Shown: positions 49,006-59,581, numbered from the stretch's first letter. The stretch: 64,000 nucleotides of DNA from Mycobacteroides sp. CBMA 271 (GCF_009729205.1 NZ_VTHB01000005.1:1-64000), one strand, 5' to 3'. The notes: a model not told the origin generated them from the letters alone. Numbers and translations are program-made.

Positions 49006-49913
49006 GTGGGGCCGTTCCGGCTTCCGCGCAGAATCTGAAGTCCGGGTATCTGTTCGGCGCCGGCGCGTATCTGATGTGGGGGATGTTCCCGGCGTTCTTC
49101 CCGCTGCTGGAGCCGGCCAGCGCACTGGAGATCTTGGCGCATCGGATGGTGTGGACGCTGCTGCTGATGCTAGTCGTGGTCGCCATCTCCCGGCGGCTGC
49201 GAGACCTCATCACCATGGGCGCGCGAAACTGGGGCCTGCTCGTCTGCGCCTCGGTGCTGATCGCCCTCAACTGGGGTGTCTACATCTACGCCGTCAACTC
49301 CGGGCATGTGCTTGACGCCGCGCTCGGGTACTTCATCAATCCATTGGTCACGGTGCTGCTGGGTGTGCTGATTTTCCGTGAACCACTGAGCCGTTGGCAG
49401 CTATTGGCACTCGTGCTGGCGTTCACGGCGGTGGCAGTGCTCACCGTCAACTATGGGCGGCTCCCGGTGATCACGCTGATACTGGCAGTCTCGTTCGCCG
49501 GATACGGTGCCATTAAGAAGACGGTGACCGTTGACCCCCGCGTGAGCCTGACTGCCGAGGGGATTGTCGCGGCACCGTTCGCGATTGCCTTCCTGGCGTT
49601 CCTCGGGATCGCCGGTCAGCAGCACTTTTTCGGCTACACGCATGGTCACACCGCGCTGATGGTCGTCAGCGGTGTGGTGACGGCACTACCGCTACTGCTG
49701 TTTGGTATTGCCGCACAACGTATCCCGCTGGTTACGCTGGGGCTGCTGCAGTATCTGACGCCGACGCTGCAGATGCTGTGGGGTGTGCTGGTCAAGCATG
49801 AGGCGATGCCGCCGGAGCGGTGGGCGGGCTTCGCCTTGATCTGGGTGGCGCTGGCGATCTTTACGGTCGACACGGTCACGCGGGCCCGCCGGATGCAGCT
49901 CGCCGCGACCTGA
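49002..49913 (+). CDS. rarD: RarD-type EamA transporter
   Basis: 303-aa membrane protein with ten predicted helices in two EamA halves. The opening [34 protein letters not shown] is the characteristic RarD start. ATGA overlap with rluD. RarD proteins are drug/metabolite-superfamily exporters or permeases of unsettled substrate. Nothing in the window suggests a substrate. Confidence 0.88.
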   Translation: MSGAVPASAQNLKSGYLFGAGAYLMWGMFPAFFPLLEPASALEILAHRMVWTLLLMLVVVAISRRLRDLITMGARNWGLLVCASVLIALNWGVYIYAVNSGHVLDAALGYFINPLVTVLLGVLIFREPLSRWQLLALVLAFTAVAVLTVNYGRLPVITLILAVSFAGYGAIKKTVTVDPRVSLTAEGIVAAPFAIAFLAFLGIAGQQHFFGYTHGHTALMVVSGVVTALPLLLFGIAAQRIPLVTLGLLQYLTPTLQMLWGVLVKHEAMPPERWAGFALIWVALAIFTVDTVTRARRMQLAAT

Positions 49914-49956
49914 CACACCCCGAGGATCGTCGGGGCGGAACGCCACCACGGCGGGC

Positions 49957-49962
49957 TAGCGT
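49957..49962 (+). promoter_or_regulatory. -10 box of a probable leaderless promoter
   Basis: TAGCGT, six bases, then GTG 49969. Supports GTG 49969 as the start of the flavin monooxygenase. Confidence 0.5.
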
Positions 49963-49968
49963 CGGTGT

Positions 49969-51084
49969 GTGCGCATTGCGGTCATCGGAGGAGGGCTGGG
50001 CGGGCTCGCCGCGACGATCAGCCTGTCGCAGGTGGGTCATGATGTGACACTCTTCGAGCAGCGGGACAAGTTCACCGAGGTCGGTTGCGGAATCAGCGTG
50101 TGGCCCAACGCCATGCGTGTGCTCGATGCACTGGGGCTGGGCGCCGAGGTGCGTGCGCACGGAATCCACCACTGCAGCGGGGCGTTCCTTACCCACACCG
50201 GGCAGCGACTCTTCGATCCCGGCGCGCGCTACTTCGAAAACTTCGGTGACACGTGCGTGGTACATCGCAAGGAGCTGGTCGGAATCCTGGCCCAGGCCGT
50301 CGCATCCGAGAAGGTGGAGTTGGGGACCAAGGTGACCGGCGTCAGTCTCGACGGCGTCCTCGAAGTGGACGGTGAGCACCACGCCTTCGACCTCGTTATC
50401 GGCGCGGACGGGCTCAACAGCGTCACGCGAAATGCGCTATGGCCGGAAGCTAAACCGCCGCGGTACAACGGGTACTCGATCACGCGATTCGTCACCGTCC
50501 CACTCGGCGACAAGCAGCCGAGGTCACAGTTGGAGCGGTGGGGAGATAGGGCGCGCTTCGGCTATTTCCCGATGTCCGGTGGACGTGCCTACTGCTACGG
50601 GTTCCAGCCCACCGAGCCCGGCAATCCCGACTTGGGTCTGGATCCCTTCAGGCAATTCCCGGATCCCGTGTCGTTTTTGCTCGATTCGGTTGGCCCGGAA
50701 GGAGTTTTGCAGCATGACAGTCATGATCTGCCAAATCTGAGGACCTTCGCGAAGGGCAAGGTCGCACTATTGGGCGATGCGGCGCATGCGATGACGCCGA
50801 ACATCGGCCAAGGAGCTTGTCAGGCATTGGAGGATGCCATCACGCTCGCGCGCGTGTGCCCGGACCTCCGGGCGTACGACGCATTGCGTCGTCGCCGGAC
50901 ACAGCGGATCGCCCGTGATTCACGCAGGCTCGGTGCACTGGGCCTGGTGTCCAGCCCGGTGCTCACCCCGCTGCGCAACCTCACGATGCGTGGCACGCGG
51001 GGCGTGTCGCTGCGGCAGATGGACTCAGTTCTGGAATGGATGCCCCCGCCGTTTCCCGGTCTTGTCGACGAGTTCCGGATTTGA
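49969..51084 (+). CDS. FAD-dependent monooxygenase (aromatic hydroxylase type)
   Basis: 371 aa. The dinucleotide motif GGGLGGLAA at about residues 7-15, the second FAD-binding motif near residue 145 (DLVIGADGLNS), and GDAAHAMTPNIGQGACQALEDA near residue 270 are the three markers of group A flavoprotein hydroxylases. Such enzymes hydroxylate aromatic or cyclic substrates with NAD(P)H and oxygen. Substrate unknown; not part of an obvious pathway operon. Confidence 0.88.
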   Translation: MRIAVIGGGLGGLAATISLSQVGHDVTLFEQRDKFTEVGCGISVWPNAMRVLDALGLGAEVRAHGIHHCSGAFLTHTGQRLFDPGARYFENFGDTCVVHRKELVGILAQAVASEKVELGTKVTGVSLDGVLEVDGEHHAFDLVIGADGLNSVTRNALWPEAKPPRYNGYSITRFVTVPLGDKQPRSQLERWGDRARFGYFPMSGGRAYCYGFQPTEPGNPDLGLDPFRQFPDPVSFLLDSVGPEGVLQHDSHDLPNLRTFAKGKVALLGDAAHAMTPNIGQGACQALEDAITLARVCPDLRAYDALRRRRTQRIARDSRRLGALGLVSSPVLTPLRNLTMRGTRGVSLRQMDSVLEWMPPPFPGLVDEFRI

Positions 51085-51158
51085 TTCACCAGGACACGAC
51101 GCCGCGATACCGTGGGATTGATCGGCGCAGTGGGGTGCCGAACGATCGAGGGGGCTCG

Positions 51159-51713
51159 ATGTTGCGTTACGCGATTACCGGAAGTGCGGTTCTGGCGGTG
51201 GCCTTGGGCGGGTGTGGTGCCTCGGAGAAGGCATCGAAAAGTCCGGAGGAGATGACGAGCGCGGCCACGAGCGTCGCGGCGGCCGCGAAGCGCGCCCTGC
51301 CCAACGAGGCAACGGATCGGGAGACGAGAAGCGCGGGTCCGGACTCGTTGGCGCCAAAGCCGAAGGCGGACATAACTGTTGATGGAAAGGCCGCGGAACT
51401 TACCGGGCCGGTGCAGTGCGGGGTCAGCGGGAATGAAATCACCATTTTGGTCGGAGGCATGGCACCGGGTGCAAGTTTTGCCGCCGCGCGGCTACTCGAC
51501 GGGTCAGAGCTGAAGGTGACGGATGTGGTGCTGAATGACGCGGGAACCCTATTTCTCCTCGGTGGCGAGTTCGCCGGGAGTGGTACGGCGAGCAAGACCG
51601 CGGACGGTTACACCATCAAGGGGGAGGGGACGGGGGGAGACGGAGTCACGCCCAAACAGATGGCGATCACGATGGACGTCACCTGTCCAAAGGCGGGTGG
51701 CGGCGCGTACTGA
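51159..51713 (+). CDS. LpqH-family lipoprotein (copy 1)
   Basis: 184 aa. Signal peptide with lipobox VALGGC (Cys about residue 20), a disordered Ala/Ser linker, and one LpqH domain: KADITVDGKAAELTGPVQC near residue 68, ending TMDVTCPK. The paired Cys are those of the 19-kDa antigen family (Mycobact_lipop). GAGGGGG precedes ATG 51159, where the signal peptide starts. First of three tandem paralogues. Cell-wall lipoproteins of this family stimulate TLR2 in hosts; individual roles are unknown. Confidence 0.87.
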   Translation: MLRYAITGSAVLAVALGGCGASEKASKSPEEMTSAATSVAAAAKRALPNEATDRETRSAGPDSLAPKPKADITVDGKAAELTGPVQCGVSGNEITILVGGMAPGASFAAARLLDGSELKVTDVVLNDAGTLFLLGGEFAGSGTASKTADGYTIKGEGTGGDGVTPKQMAITMDVTCPKAGGGAY

Positions 51714-51773
51714 CCGGCTACCGTGGTGCTCACTGTGGCGCCGGCGCGGTGCCCGAAGGTCTGAGGGGGCTTC

Positions 51774-52313
51774 ATGTTGCGTTCTGTTATAGCCGGAGCT
51801 GCGGTTCTTGCCATCGCCCTGACGGGTTGCGGTTCGGCCAAGGACACGTCGAGCGCTGCGCAGGTCACCAGTGCGGCTACCAGCGCCGTCGCCGCGGCCA
51901 CGAACGTGCCGGGCTATACGCTGAGGCGGGCCCCCAACGCGATTGGTGGTTCCCCCGACTCGATTGCGCCGGAGGGCAAGGCCAAGATCACGGTCGACGG
52001 CGAGGTTTCCAAACTCACCGGCCCGGTGTCCTGCCCGGCCCTTGAGACTGAGTTCTACCTAGCAATCGGTAGCGACCCGAAGGTTGCGTATGTCGCTGTT
52101 CAGCTGACCAAGGGATCGTCACCGAAAGCGAAATCGGTGGGGATAATTTCTCGCAACATCATCGTCAGCGTGGCCGACGGAAGTGGCGTGAAAGTCGTCA
52201 AGACGGGCGATAACTACGTCGTGACCGGTGAGGGCCAGCGCGTCGACATTGAGAAGATGGATACCGTCACCGACGTGCCCTTCACCATCGACGCCACCTG
52301 CCCCGCGGAATAG
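51774..52313 (+). CDS. LpqH-family lipoprotein (copy 2)
   Basis: 179 aa, with lipobox IALTGC and the LpqH core KAKITVDGEVSKLTGPVSCP, ending PFTIDATCPAE. Preceded by GAGGGGG, as copy 1, with a similar upstream context, showing that the duplication included the ribosome-binding site. Divergent in the linker and middle of the domain from the flanking copies. Confidence 0.87.
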   Translation: MLRSVIAGAAVLAIALTGCGSAKDTSSAAQVTSAATSAVAAATNVPGYTLRRAPNAIGGSPDSIAPEGKAKITVDGEVSKLTGPVSCPALETEFYLAIGSDPKVAYVAVQLTKGSSPKAKSVGIISRNIIVSVADGSGVKVVKTGDNYVVTGEGQRVDIEKMDTVTDVPFTIDATCPAE

Positions 52314-52324
52314 GCCTGCCAGAT

Positions 52325-52873
52325 ATGTGGCGTTACGTGGTCACCGGAGCCATGGTGCTGGGCACTGCGCTGTCGGGATGCAGTTCGGCCAAAGACTCGC
52401 AGACCGCTGATGTCGTCAGGAGTACCACGTCACACGTGGCAGCGACCGCCAATAACGCGCCTAGAGCTCAGGTCGGTTTGCCACCGAATGCATTAATGGG
52501 TTCAGGTGGGAGCGCCAAGATTACGTTGGGCGGCCAGGTTTCGAGTCTCACAGGCCCCGTTGAATGCCGGTTCAGGGGTGGCTCGTCCTCGAATTTCGCG
52601 ATTGAGGTCGGCGGTGGCGGCGGTGGTCATATCGGCTCGTATTTGAATAAGCCCTTGGCGCCGCAGGTGGAATATGTGAACATCCGCAACGTCGATGGGC
52701 TGACGCTCCTTGCCAAAGGAGATGGCTCAAACGGGAATGTCACGGTGACGAAGAAGCAGGGCGGTTACGTGCTGGCGGGTTCGGGAACTGCGCTAAGAGA
52801 TAGCGGGATGGAATACGACTTCGAATTCACGGTGGATGTCACCTGCCCGGAAGGGTGGGACCGGTCCCGATAG
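52325..52873 (+). CDS. LpqH-family lipoprotein (copy 3)
   Basis: 182 aa, with lipobox TALSGC and core SAKITLGGQVSSLTGPVEC, ending EFTVDVTCPEGW. The middle has a Gly-rich insertion (EVGGGGGGHIGS). Only eleven bases separate it from copy 2, so the two are probably co-transcribed; no strong ribosome-binding site is seen. A possible terminator follows at 52937-52958. Confidence 0.85.
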   Translation: MWRYVVTGAMVLGTALSGCSSAKDSQTADVVRSTTSHVAATANNAPRAQVGLPPNALMGSGGSAKITLGGQVSSLTGPVECRFRGGSSSNFAIEVGGGGGGHIGSYLNKPLAPQVEYVNIRNVDGLTLLAKGDGSNGNVTVTKKQGGYVLAGSGTALRDSGMEYDFEFTVDVTCPEGWDRSR

Positions 52874-52936
52874 TTGCTGACGGGGCTTTTGTGACCCGTG
52901 TGAACCGGGTAGCTGGATGAGCTGGGCGACACACCC

Positions 52937-52958
52937 CCGACACGCCCGGGGCTGTCGG
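52937..52958 (+). terminator. Hairpin after the lipoprotein cluster
   Basis: CCGACA (52937-52942) pairs with TGTCGG (52953-52958) around a GC-rich 10-base loop. No U-tract, so a weak or Rho-assisted terminator at best. Confidence 0.35.
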
Positions 52959-53022
52959 ACCGTGCCCATAAACTGACCTCTCTAACGATTGACGACCGTC
53001 ATGGTCGGTACGAAAGGCACGT

Positions 53023-56000
53023 GTGAGCTCCTCGAATTCTTCGTTCGTGCACCTGCACAACCACACCGAGTACTCGATGCTCGACGGTGCGGCGAAGATC
53101 AAGCCGATGCTTGCCGAGGTTGAGCGCCTGGGCATGACCGCCGTGGGCATGACCGACCACGGGAACATGTACGGCGCCAGCGAGTTCTACAACGTCGCCA
53201 CCGATATCGGCGTCACCCCGATCATCGGTATCGAGGCCTACATCGCCCCGGCGTCGCGGTTCGACACCAAGCGCGTGTTCTGGGGCGATCCCGGCCAGAA
53301 GTCCGACGACGTGTCGGGCTCGGGCTCCTATACCCACATGACGATGGTCGCCGAGAACGCGACGGGGCTGCGAAATCTGTTCAAGCTGTCCTCGCTGGCC
53401 TCCTTCGAGGGCCAGCTGGGCAAGTGGGCCCGGATGGATGCCGAGCTCATCGCCGAGCACTCCAGCGGCATCATCGCCACCACCGGTTGCCCTTCCGGCG
53501 AGGTACAGACCAGGCTGCGCCTCGGACAGGAGGATGAGGCTGTTGCCGCCGCCGCCAGGTGGCAGGAGATCTTCGGCAGGGAGAACTTCTTCCTGGAGCT
53601 GATGGACCACGGGCTGTCCATCGAGCGGCGAGTTCGGGAGGGTCTGCTCGAGGTGGGCAAGAAGCTGGGCATCCCGCCGCTGGCCACCAACGACTGTCAC
53701 TACGTCACCAAGGACCATGCCCACAACCACGAGGCGTTGCTGTGCGTGCAGACCGGCAAGACCATGTCCGATCCCACCCGGTTCAAGTTCGATGGTGACG
53801 GGTACTACCTCAAGCCCGCCTCCGAGATGCGCGACCTGTGGGACGACTCGGTTCCCGGCGCCTGCGACAACACGCTGCTGATCGCTGAGCGCATCCAGCC
53901 CTACACCGACGTCTGGAGCTTTAAGGACCGGATGCCGGTTTTCCCCGTGCCCGAGGGGGAGGACCAAGACTCCTGGCTGCGTAAGGAAGTCGATCGCGGT
54001 CTGGAGCGACGTTTCCACGGCATCGCCGGCGGAGTGCCCGAGGAGTACTTCACCCGCGCTCACTTCGAGCTCGACGTCATCAAGCAAAAGGGTTTCCCTG
54101 CATACTTTCTCGTCGTCGGCGACCTTGTCGCGCATGCCAAGGAGGTTGGCATCCGTGTTGGCCCGGGCCGTGGTTCTGCCGCGGGTTCGCTCGTCGCATA
54201 CTCGCTCGGAATCACCAACATCGACCCGATCCCGCATGGACTGCTCTTCGAGCGCTTCCTCAACCCGGAACGCCCGTCGGCGCCCGATATCGATATCGAC
54301 TTTGACGACCGCCGCCGCGGTGAGATGGTCCGCTATGCCACCGATAAATGGGGCAGCGACAAGGTTGCACAGGTCATCACCTTCGGCACCATCAAGACTA
54401 AGGCGGCCCTGAAGGATTCGGCGCGAATCCACTACGGCCAGCCCGGTTTCGCGATCGCCGACCGCATCACCAAGGCGCTGCCCCCGCCCATCATGGCCAA
54501 GGACATCCCGGTGTGGGGTATCACTGATCCGGAACATGAGCGGTACAAGGAAGCCGCCGAGGTACGCACCCTGATCGACACCGATCCGGATGTGCGCACC
54601 ATCTTCCAGACCGCGCGCGGCCTGGAAGGGTTGATCCGCAACGCAGGCGTACATGCCTGTGCGGTCATCATGAGTTCGGAGCCGCTCACCGAGGCGATCC
54701 CGCTGTGGCGCAGGGCGCAGGACGGCGCCATCATCACCGGCTGGGACTACCCGTCGTGTGAGGCCATCGGTCTGTTGAAGATGGACTTCCTGGGCCTGCG
54801 CAACCTCACCGTCATCGGCGACGCGCTGGACAACATCAAGGCCAACCGCGGCGTCGACCTGGACCTGGACCATCTGCCGCTAGAGGACGCGGCGACATAC
54901 GAATTGCTTTCCCGCGGTGACACTCTCGGCGTATTCCAGCTCGACGGCGGACCCATGCGTGACCTGCTGCGCCGTATGCAACCTACCGGGTTCAACGACA
55001 TCGTGGCGGTGCTGGCGCTGTATCGCCCCGGCCCGATGGGCATGAACGCGCACAACGATTACGCCGACCGCAAGAACGGTCGCCAGCCGATCAAGCCGAT
55101 CCATCCTGAACTAGAGGAGCCGCTCAAGGAGATCCTGTCCGAGACCTACGGCCTGATCGTCTACCAAGAGCAGATCATGTTCATCGCCCAGAAGGTCGCC
55201 TCGTACTCGATGGGTAAGGCCGATGCGCTCCGAAAGGCCATGGGTAAGAAGAAACTTGAAGTGCTGGAGGCCGAGTACAAGGGCTTCTACGAGGGCATGA
55301 CCAACAACGGCTTCTCGGAAAAGGCCGTGAAGGCGTTGTGGGACACCATTCTTCCGTTCGCCGGGTACGCGTTCAACAAGTCGCACGCCGCCGGGTACGG
55401 CCTGGTGTCCTTCTGGACCGCGTACCTCAAGGCCAACTACCCGGGCGAGTACATGGCCGGCCTGCTCACCTCGGTGGGTGATGACAAGGACAAAGCGGCG
55501 ATCTACCTCGCCGATTGTCGCAGGCTGGGGATCACGGTGCTGCCGCCGGATGTCAACGAGTCGGTGCACAACTTCGCCTCGGTGGGGGAGGACATCCGCT
55601 ACGGGCTTGGCGGTGTGCGCAACGTCGGCGCCAATGTGGTGCAGTCGCTGATCGCGACGCGGGAATCCAAAGGCAACTTCACCGATTTCTCTGATTATCT
55701 GCACAAGATCGACATCGCGGCCTGCAACAAGAAGGTCACGGAATCGCTGGTGAAGGCGGGAGCCTTTGATTCCCTGGGGCATTCGCGCAAGGGGCTGTTC
55801 CTGGTGCAGTCCGATGCCGTCGACTCGGTCCTCGGCACCAAGAAGGCCGAAGCGATGGGGCAGTTCGACCTGTTTGGGGGTGCTGGCGACGACGACACCG
55901 ATGCCTCTTCTGTCTTCGCTATCAAGGTCCCCGACGACGAGTGGGAAGAGAAGCACAAGCTGGCTCTGGAGCGAGAGATGCTGGGGCTGTACGTGTCCGG

Positions 56001-56580
56001 GCATCCGCTCAACGGGGTAGCGCACCTGCTGGGCCGTCAGACCGACACCCAGATCCCCACGATCCTCGAAGGTGATATCGCCAACGACACCCAGGTGCGG
56101 GTGGGTGGCATCCTGGCCTCGGTGAACCGTCGCGTGAATAAGAACGGAATGCCCTGGGCGTCTGCGCAGTTGGAAGATCTCACCGGTGGTATCGAGGTGC
56201 TCTTCTTCCCGCAGTCTTACTCGGTGTACGGCGCGGAGATCGCCGATGACGCGGTGGTGCTGGTCAGCGCGAAGGTGGCGATTCGGGATGACCGTATCTC
56301 CCTGATCGCTAATGATCTTGTGGTGCCAGACTTTTCGCAGGCCGCCGATGACCGTCCGGTCGCGGTGACCATGCCGACGCGGCAGTGCACCATCGACAAG
56401 GTCACCGCGCTCAAGCAGGTGCTGGCACGCCATCCCGGCACCAACCAGGTTCATTTGCGCTTGATCAGTGGCGAGCGCGTCACCACCCTGGAACTGGATC
56501 AGACGCTGAGAGTGACGCCGTCATCGGCGTTGATGGGTGATCTCAAGGCGCTGCTCGGGCCGGGCTGCCTGGGCGGCTGA
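53023..56580 (+). CDS. dnaE1: DNA polymerase III alpha subunit (replicative)
   Basis: 1185-aa replicative polymerase. The N-terminal PHP domain keeps its metal-binding His ([10 protein letters not shown], His10 and His12), the proofreading exonuclease of mycobacterial DnaE1. The polymerase active site has [12 protein letters not shown], with Asp424 and Asp426 as metal ligands and [13 protein letters not shown] supplying the third Asp. A helix-hairpin-helix and an OB fold ([29 protein letters not shown]) follow near the end. GTG 53023 with GAAAGG upstream. Matches Rv1547. Confidence 0.96.
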   Translation: MSSSNSSFVHLHNHTEYSMLDGAAKIKPMLAEVERLGMTAVGMTDHGNMYGASEFYNVATDIGVTPIIGIEAYIAPASRFDTKRVFWGDPGQKSDDVSGSGSYTHMTMVAENATGLRNLFKLSSLASFEGQLGKWARMDAELIAEHSSGIIATTGCPSGEVQTRLRLGQEDEAVAAAARWQEIFGRENFFLELMDHGLSIERRVREGLLEVGKKLGIPPLATNDCHYVTKDHAHNHEALLCVQTGKTMSDPTRFKFDGDGYYLKPASEMRDLWDDSVPGACDNTLLIAERIQPYTDVWSFKDRMPVFPVPEGEDQDSWLRKEVDRGLERRFHGIAGGVPEEYFTRAHFELDVIKQKGFPAYFLVVGDLVAHAKEVGIRVGPGRGSAAGSLVAYSLGITNIDPIPHGLLFERFLNPERPSAPDIDIDFDDRRRGEMVRYATDKWGSDKVAQVITFGTIKTKAALKDSARIHYGQPGFAIADRITKALPPPIMAKDIPVWGITDPEHERYKEAAEVRTLIDTDPDVRTIFQTARGLEGLIRNAGVHACAVIMSSEPLTEAIPLWRRAQDGAIITGWDYPSCEAIGLLKMDFLGLRNLTVIGDALDNIKANRGVDLDLDHLPLEDAATYELLSRGDTLGVFQLDGGPMRDLLRRMQPTGFNDIVAVLALYRPGPMGMNAHNDYADRKNGRQPIKPIHPELEEPLKEILSETYGLIVYQEQIMFIAQKVASYSMGKADALRKAMGKKKLEVLEAEYKGFYEGMTNNGFSEKAVKALWDTILPFAGYAFNKSHAAGYGLVSFWTAYLKANYPGEYMAGLLTSVGDDKDKAAIYLADCRRLGITVLPPDVNESVHNFASVGEDIRYGLGGVRNVGANVVQSLIATRESKGNFTDFSDYLHKIDIAACNKKVTESLVKAGAFDSLGHSRKGLFLVQSDAVDSVLGTKKAEAMGQFDLFGGAGDDDTDASSVFAIKVPDDEWEEKHKLALEREMLGLYVSGHPLNGVAHLLGRQTDTQIPTILEGDIANDTQVRVGGILASVNRRVNKNGMPWASAQLEDLTGGIEVLFFPQSYSVYGAEIADDAVVLVSAKVAIRDDRISLIANDLVVPDFSQAADDRPVAVTMPTRQCTIDKVTALKQVLARHPGTNQVHLRLISGERVTTLELDQTLRVTPSSALMGDLKALLGPGCLGG

Positions 56581-56581
56581 C

Positions 56582-57352
56582 CTAGCGCCGGGCGCCCGTC
56601 CACGGCTGCTCATTGCGTTCGCGCCGCTCGGCTTCGTCGGAACGGTCCTTGGCCCACTGTTGCTCGAACGTCAACCCCGGGCGCACGCTGGGGATGCGAT
56701 TCATTGCTCCGCTGAGCCAGCGGGGCGGCACGTCCGGTTCCCATTGCGGCAATGCGGTGCTGAGCGAATACATGGTCTTGAGAACGACGAAGACCCCGAA
56801 TAGTGCGGAGGGCGCATCGGTTGCGGCGACCGCGAACATGCCGAAGATCAGGGTGAGGTGTACGACGGCCACCCGTAAGAAGCCGCGACTGGCCATCACC
56901 TCGAGCTGCCAGAACGACCAGCTGCGCAGTCCGCGTAGATCAACCAGGAAGTCGACGGCCAGCACCACGAACACCTGTATGCATCCGATTCCCACACTGC
57001 GCCAGTCGATTCCGATCAATGCTCCTTGGCCGTTGTGATGGAGTAGAAACAGGATCATTCCGAGGAAGAATCCGTGCGCGGCCGAAAAGACGAGGGTCGA
57101 GAAAAGGAACCCCCCAACGAACGATGTTTGAGTGGAGGGGCCCGGACCGGGTCCCTGGTACTTGAAGTGTCCACGGCGCGGATTCCACCGTTTGTGCAGC
57201 ACGGCCCGCTGCGCGATGAACAGGGATGCCACTACGGTCTCGAACCAATAGACCAAAAGTGTGGTGCCGGCCGTCCATCCTCCGACGAACCAGCCGGTCA
57301 GCGGAATGGCATTGACGGCGATCATCGCCACCAGATGAAGGATCCGATTCAC
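56582..57352 (-). CDS. DUF6498-like membrane protein
   Basis: 256 aa with about six hydrophobic segments, for example LHLVAMIAVNAIPLTGWFVGG, SFVGGFLFSTLVFSAAHGFFLGMILFLLHH and VAVVHLTLIFGMFAVAA. The TLLVYWFETVVASLFIAQRA segment recalls DUF6498 proteins. I start it at GTG 57352, two bases after the stop of the upstream gene, so both are in one operon; longer frames upstream have no membrane-like start. C-terminal tail is polar and Arg-rich. Function unknown. Its stop is one base from the dnaE1 stop. Confidence 0.65.
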   Translation of the reverse strand: MNRILHLVAMIAVNAIPLTGWFVGGWTAGTTLLVYWFETVVASLFIAQRAVLHKRWNPRRGHFKYQGPGPGPSTQTSFVGGFLFSTLVFSAAHGFFLGMILFLLHHNGQGALIGIDWRSVGIGCIQVFVVLAVDFLVDLRGLRSWSFWQLEVMASRGFLRVAVVHLTLIFGMFAVAATDAPSALFGVFVVLKTMYSLSTALPQWEPDVPPRWLSGAMNRIPSVRPGLTFEQQWAKDRSDEAERRERNEQPWTGARR

Positions 57353-57354
57353 TG

Positions 57355-58098
57355 CTAGCTCAGAATGTTGACGGCGCGGGCAAGCACCAGCGCGACGGTG
57401 GAGAGGGCCACCATTGATTGCAGCGTCATCAGCATCTTCGCCCACCGCGACATCGGCATGGTGTCGGTCGGGGAGAACGCCACCACGTTGGTAAAACTCA
57501 CGTACAGATAGTCGGGGAACTTCGGGCGCCAGTTCGGAGGTGCGAGTTCAGGATTGGCCATCTGCGGAAACATGAAGTCGGGGTGTGGCCGCTCGGTGGT
57601 GTGGCGCGCGAAGGGCCCACCGCGGTCGAACTCCCAGTACCACATGCCGAAGACGATCACGTTGGTAATGAAGATCGCCAATCCGCTGCCGAGAAGTACC
57701 CGTGGGTTGTCGCCCATTTGGCCAGACACGATTCGGTAATCCAGCAATGCCGCCGAGGTGGTGTTGTCCACGGTGATCGCGGCGATCAGGAGATAAGTGG
57801 CCCATCGTCCGAGGGTGGTCGAGCGAGTGAGCCTGATCGGATTGAGGACCACCAGCACAATCAACAGCGCGGACTCAAGGACGGGCAGTGGCCACCGCGG
57901 TGTCAGATTGAACTGTGCGGGGATGGCCAGCTGGAGGCCAATAGCGGCGATGAGTGCGAGGAGAACCGGTATCCGGCTCTCGGGCGCTCCCGGACGCAGC
58001 CATGACGGAAGATGCTTCTCGGCCGCCAGGACATCCTCGGTCATCTCATGAGCAAGTCGCTCCACGCGGTGACCGCTGTGTGATCCGTCAGAAGACAT
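57355..58098 (-). CDS. Membrane protein with channel-like C-terminal pair of helices
   Basis: 247 aa. Helices at about residues 45-65, 72-90, 100-118 and 135-155, then a stretch with YLYVSFTNVVAFSPTDTMPMSRWAKMLMTLQSMVALSTVALVLAR. This last stretch has the pore-loop-then-helix look of small ion-channel domains, but no TVGYG-type filter is present, so the idea stays open. ATG 58098 lies after TAATAA at six bases, an imperfect -10. Operon with the DUF6498-like gene. Function unknown. Confidence 0.65.
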   Translation of the reverse strand: MSSDGSHSGHRVERLAHEMTEDVLAAEKHLPSWLRPGAPESRIPVLLALIAAIGLQLAIPAQFNLTPRWPLPVLESALLIVLVVLNPIRLTRSTTLGRWATYLLIAAITVDNTTSAALLDYRIVSGQMGDNPRVLLGSGLAIFITNVIVFGMWYWEFDRGGPFARHTTERPHPDFMFPQMANPELAPPNWRPKFPDYLYVSFTNVVAFSPTDTMPMSRWAKMLMTLQSMVALSTVALVLARAVNILS

Positions 58099-58131
58099 GG
58101 GGATTTATTACACCCCGGGGTGGGGTTTCGC

Positions 58132-58338
58132 TCAGTGAATGAGCGAGCCTGTGAGCCAGACGAAGCTGGCCACGGCGGCAGCCGCGAGCACGGCCGTTGA
58201 CATCGAGGCCACCAGCAGCAGCGCAATCACAAACACCGCCGCACCGGCACCCAACGCGGAGAGCTTGTAGACGGGCCACGCCGCCCCGGCGACGTCCACC
58301 GACCGCACCTCATGTGCCGCGCGCTCGAAGGTCGTCAT
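58132..58338 (-). CDS. Small membrane protein, two helices
   Basis: 68 aa: a short polar N-terminus, then two hydrophobic helices (SALGAGAAVFVIALLLVASM and AVLAAAAVASFVWLTGSLI) joined by a tight turn. I start it at ATG 58338 (not 58374) because TATCCT, on the minus strand at 58345-58350, stands exactly six bases before it. No family recognised. A palindrome upstream suggests regulated expression. Divergent from the lipoprotein gene. Confidence 0.55.
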   Translation of the reverse strand: MTTFERAAHEVRSVDVAGAAWPVYKLSALGAGAAVFVIALLLVASMSTAVLAAAAVASFVWLTGSLIH

Positions 58339-58344
58339 AAAAGC

Positions 58345-58350
58345 AGGATA
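58345..58350 (-). promoter_or_regulatory. -10 box of a probable leaderless promoter for the small membrane protein
   Basis: TATCCT on the minus strand followed by GCTTTT and ATG 58338. The palindrome at 58365-58380 begins fourteen bases further upstream and covers the expected -35 position. Confidence 0.5.
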
Positions 58351-58364
58351 GGCCTTACAGGGAA

Positions 58365-58380
58365 GTTCGGTCAACCGAAC
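58365..58380. promoter_or_regulatory. GTTCGGT-CA-ACCGAAC palindrome, candidate operator
   Basis: Perfect 7-bp arms with a two-base centre, in the 102-base divergent region between the small membrane protein and the propeller-like lipoprotein. It overlaps the likely -35 region of the minus-strand promoter, as expected for a TetR- or GntR-type repressor site. The regulator is unknown. Confidence 0.5.
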
Positions 58381-58440
58381 ACTCAGATCGCGGGCAACAG
58401 AACAAGCCTCTTGGTACTTTTGGTGCAGGAGGGGAGCCTG

Positions 58441-59559
58441 TTGCGACGAGTTCTGAACATTTGCCTGGTCCTAGCGCTGTTGGTGTCCTGTGGACACCGC
58501 GACACGCAGACCTCGACGACGCCAGTCCCGTCGGGGCCGCCGACGTTCGCATACGTCACGGACAAGGAGCTGGTGTTAGAGCGCGCCGGAGGCGCCGTCG
58601 CTCGCGCGCCGATTCAGATCAGGGACTGGTGGTCTAGTCCACCGTCAGCGCCCGCATTGACGAGCGATGCCCGGTTTGTCTACACCCAGGCGGGCGAGAA
58701 CCTGGCGGCGATCGATATCCAGTCCGGAGCTACCCGTGCCGTGCGGTGCGGCTGCGCTTTGGTTCGGCCGGGCTTCGGTAGCAACGTGACCTGGTTTGAC
58801 GAGCCAAACCGGATCATGGCGCTGGATCTCGCAGACCCCGACGCCCAACCCGCGGTGCAGCGGCAGGTGGACCTGCCCGTCCTTGAGGCCGGGGAGTGGG
58901 GAACGGACACCGCAGTGATCGGGGTACGCGGACCTCAAATCTTGCTGAAGCGCCCAACGCAGCGCATCCCACAGACGTCGCATCCGATACTGACTGGCTA
59001 CTCCATTCTCGCAGTGGAAGGCGACGGACCGGCGCGCCAGGTGGCCTCCGCCACGCTGTTCCCGGGCCAGATGCCAACACCGAGCCCGGACGGAAACAAG
59101 CTCGCCTTCCAAAGCTTCGTGAAGTTCGGCCGGTTCGACTTCGATTCGGAGGTCGACGTCACGGTCATCGACCTGGACACCGGCCGTATCGACAAATCGG
59201 GACCGCCGCAACCAGCGCCCGACGCAGACCACACCATTGCGGCGTCCATTCGCACTCTGTGGTGGGACACCCACGGCACGCTGACGATCGCGTTCCGGAT
59301 TCGTGAATACCCCAAGCAGTCATCGACCGTTCCGTTCCGCGACCGCTCAATGGATATCTGGCAGCGCCAGCACGACGGCACATGGCACGACCTCGATTCG
59401 GGACCGGCGATTTATGTCGCACCATTGGATCCCGATATGAGCCTGGTGCTCGAGCCCGTCGAGAAATACACCTGGGGCAGCCTGTATCTGATCTTCCACA
59501 AGACACGAGCGCAGATCGCCTCACCGGTGTTCGGCGTAATCGGGGTGAATCCCAGGTAG
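58441..59559 (+). CDS. Lipoprotein with beta-propeller-like repeats
   Basis: 372 aa. I start it at TTG 58441, right after GGAGGGG (58429-58435), because a signal peptide with lipobox LLVSC follows at once. The mature protein has repeated TolB/WD40-like phrases ([42 protein letters not shown]), suggesting a propeller on the outer face of the membrane. CTG 58438 in the same frame could also be used. No enzymatic motif seen; a structural or binding role is likely. Confidence 0.72.
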   Translation: MRRVLNICLVLALLVSCGHRDTQTSTTPVPSGPPTFAYVTDKELVLERAGGAVARAPIQIRDWWSSPPSAPALTSDARFVYTQAGENLAAIDIQSGATRAVRCGCALVRPGFGSNVTWFDEPNRIMALDLADPDAQPAVQRQVDLPVLEAGEWGTDTAVIGVRGPQILLKRPTQRIPQTSHPILTGYSILAVEGDGPARQVASATLFPGQMPTPSPDGNKLAFQSFVKFGRFDFDSEVDVTVIDLDTGRIDKSGPPQPAPDADHTIAASIRTLWWDTHGTLTIAFRIREYPKQSSTVPFRDRSMDIWQRQHDGTWHDLDSGPAIYVAPLDPDMSLVLEPVEKYTWGSLYLIFHKTRAQIASPVFGVIGVNPR

Positions 59560-59568
59560 GCGGAGCGA

Positions 59569-59574
59569 TACAGT
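59569..59574 (+). promoter_or_regulatory. -10 box of a probable leaderless promoter
   Basis: TACAGT, seven bases, then ATG 59582. No ribosome-binding site before the gene. Suggests that ilvA is also transcribed from here, as the two genes overlap. Confidence 0.45.
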
Positions 59575-59581
59575 TGTCGGC

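Noticed and set aside
52999..54873. 624-codon antisense open frame in dnaE1
   Set aside because: Same reason; the plus-strand frame has all polymerase motifs.
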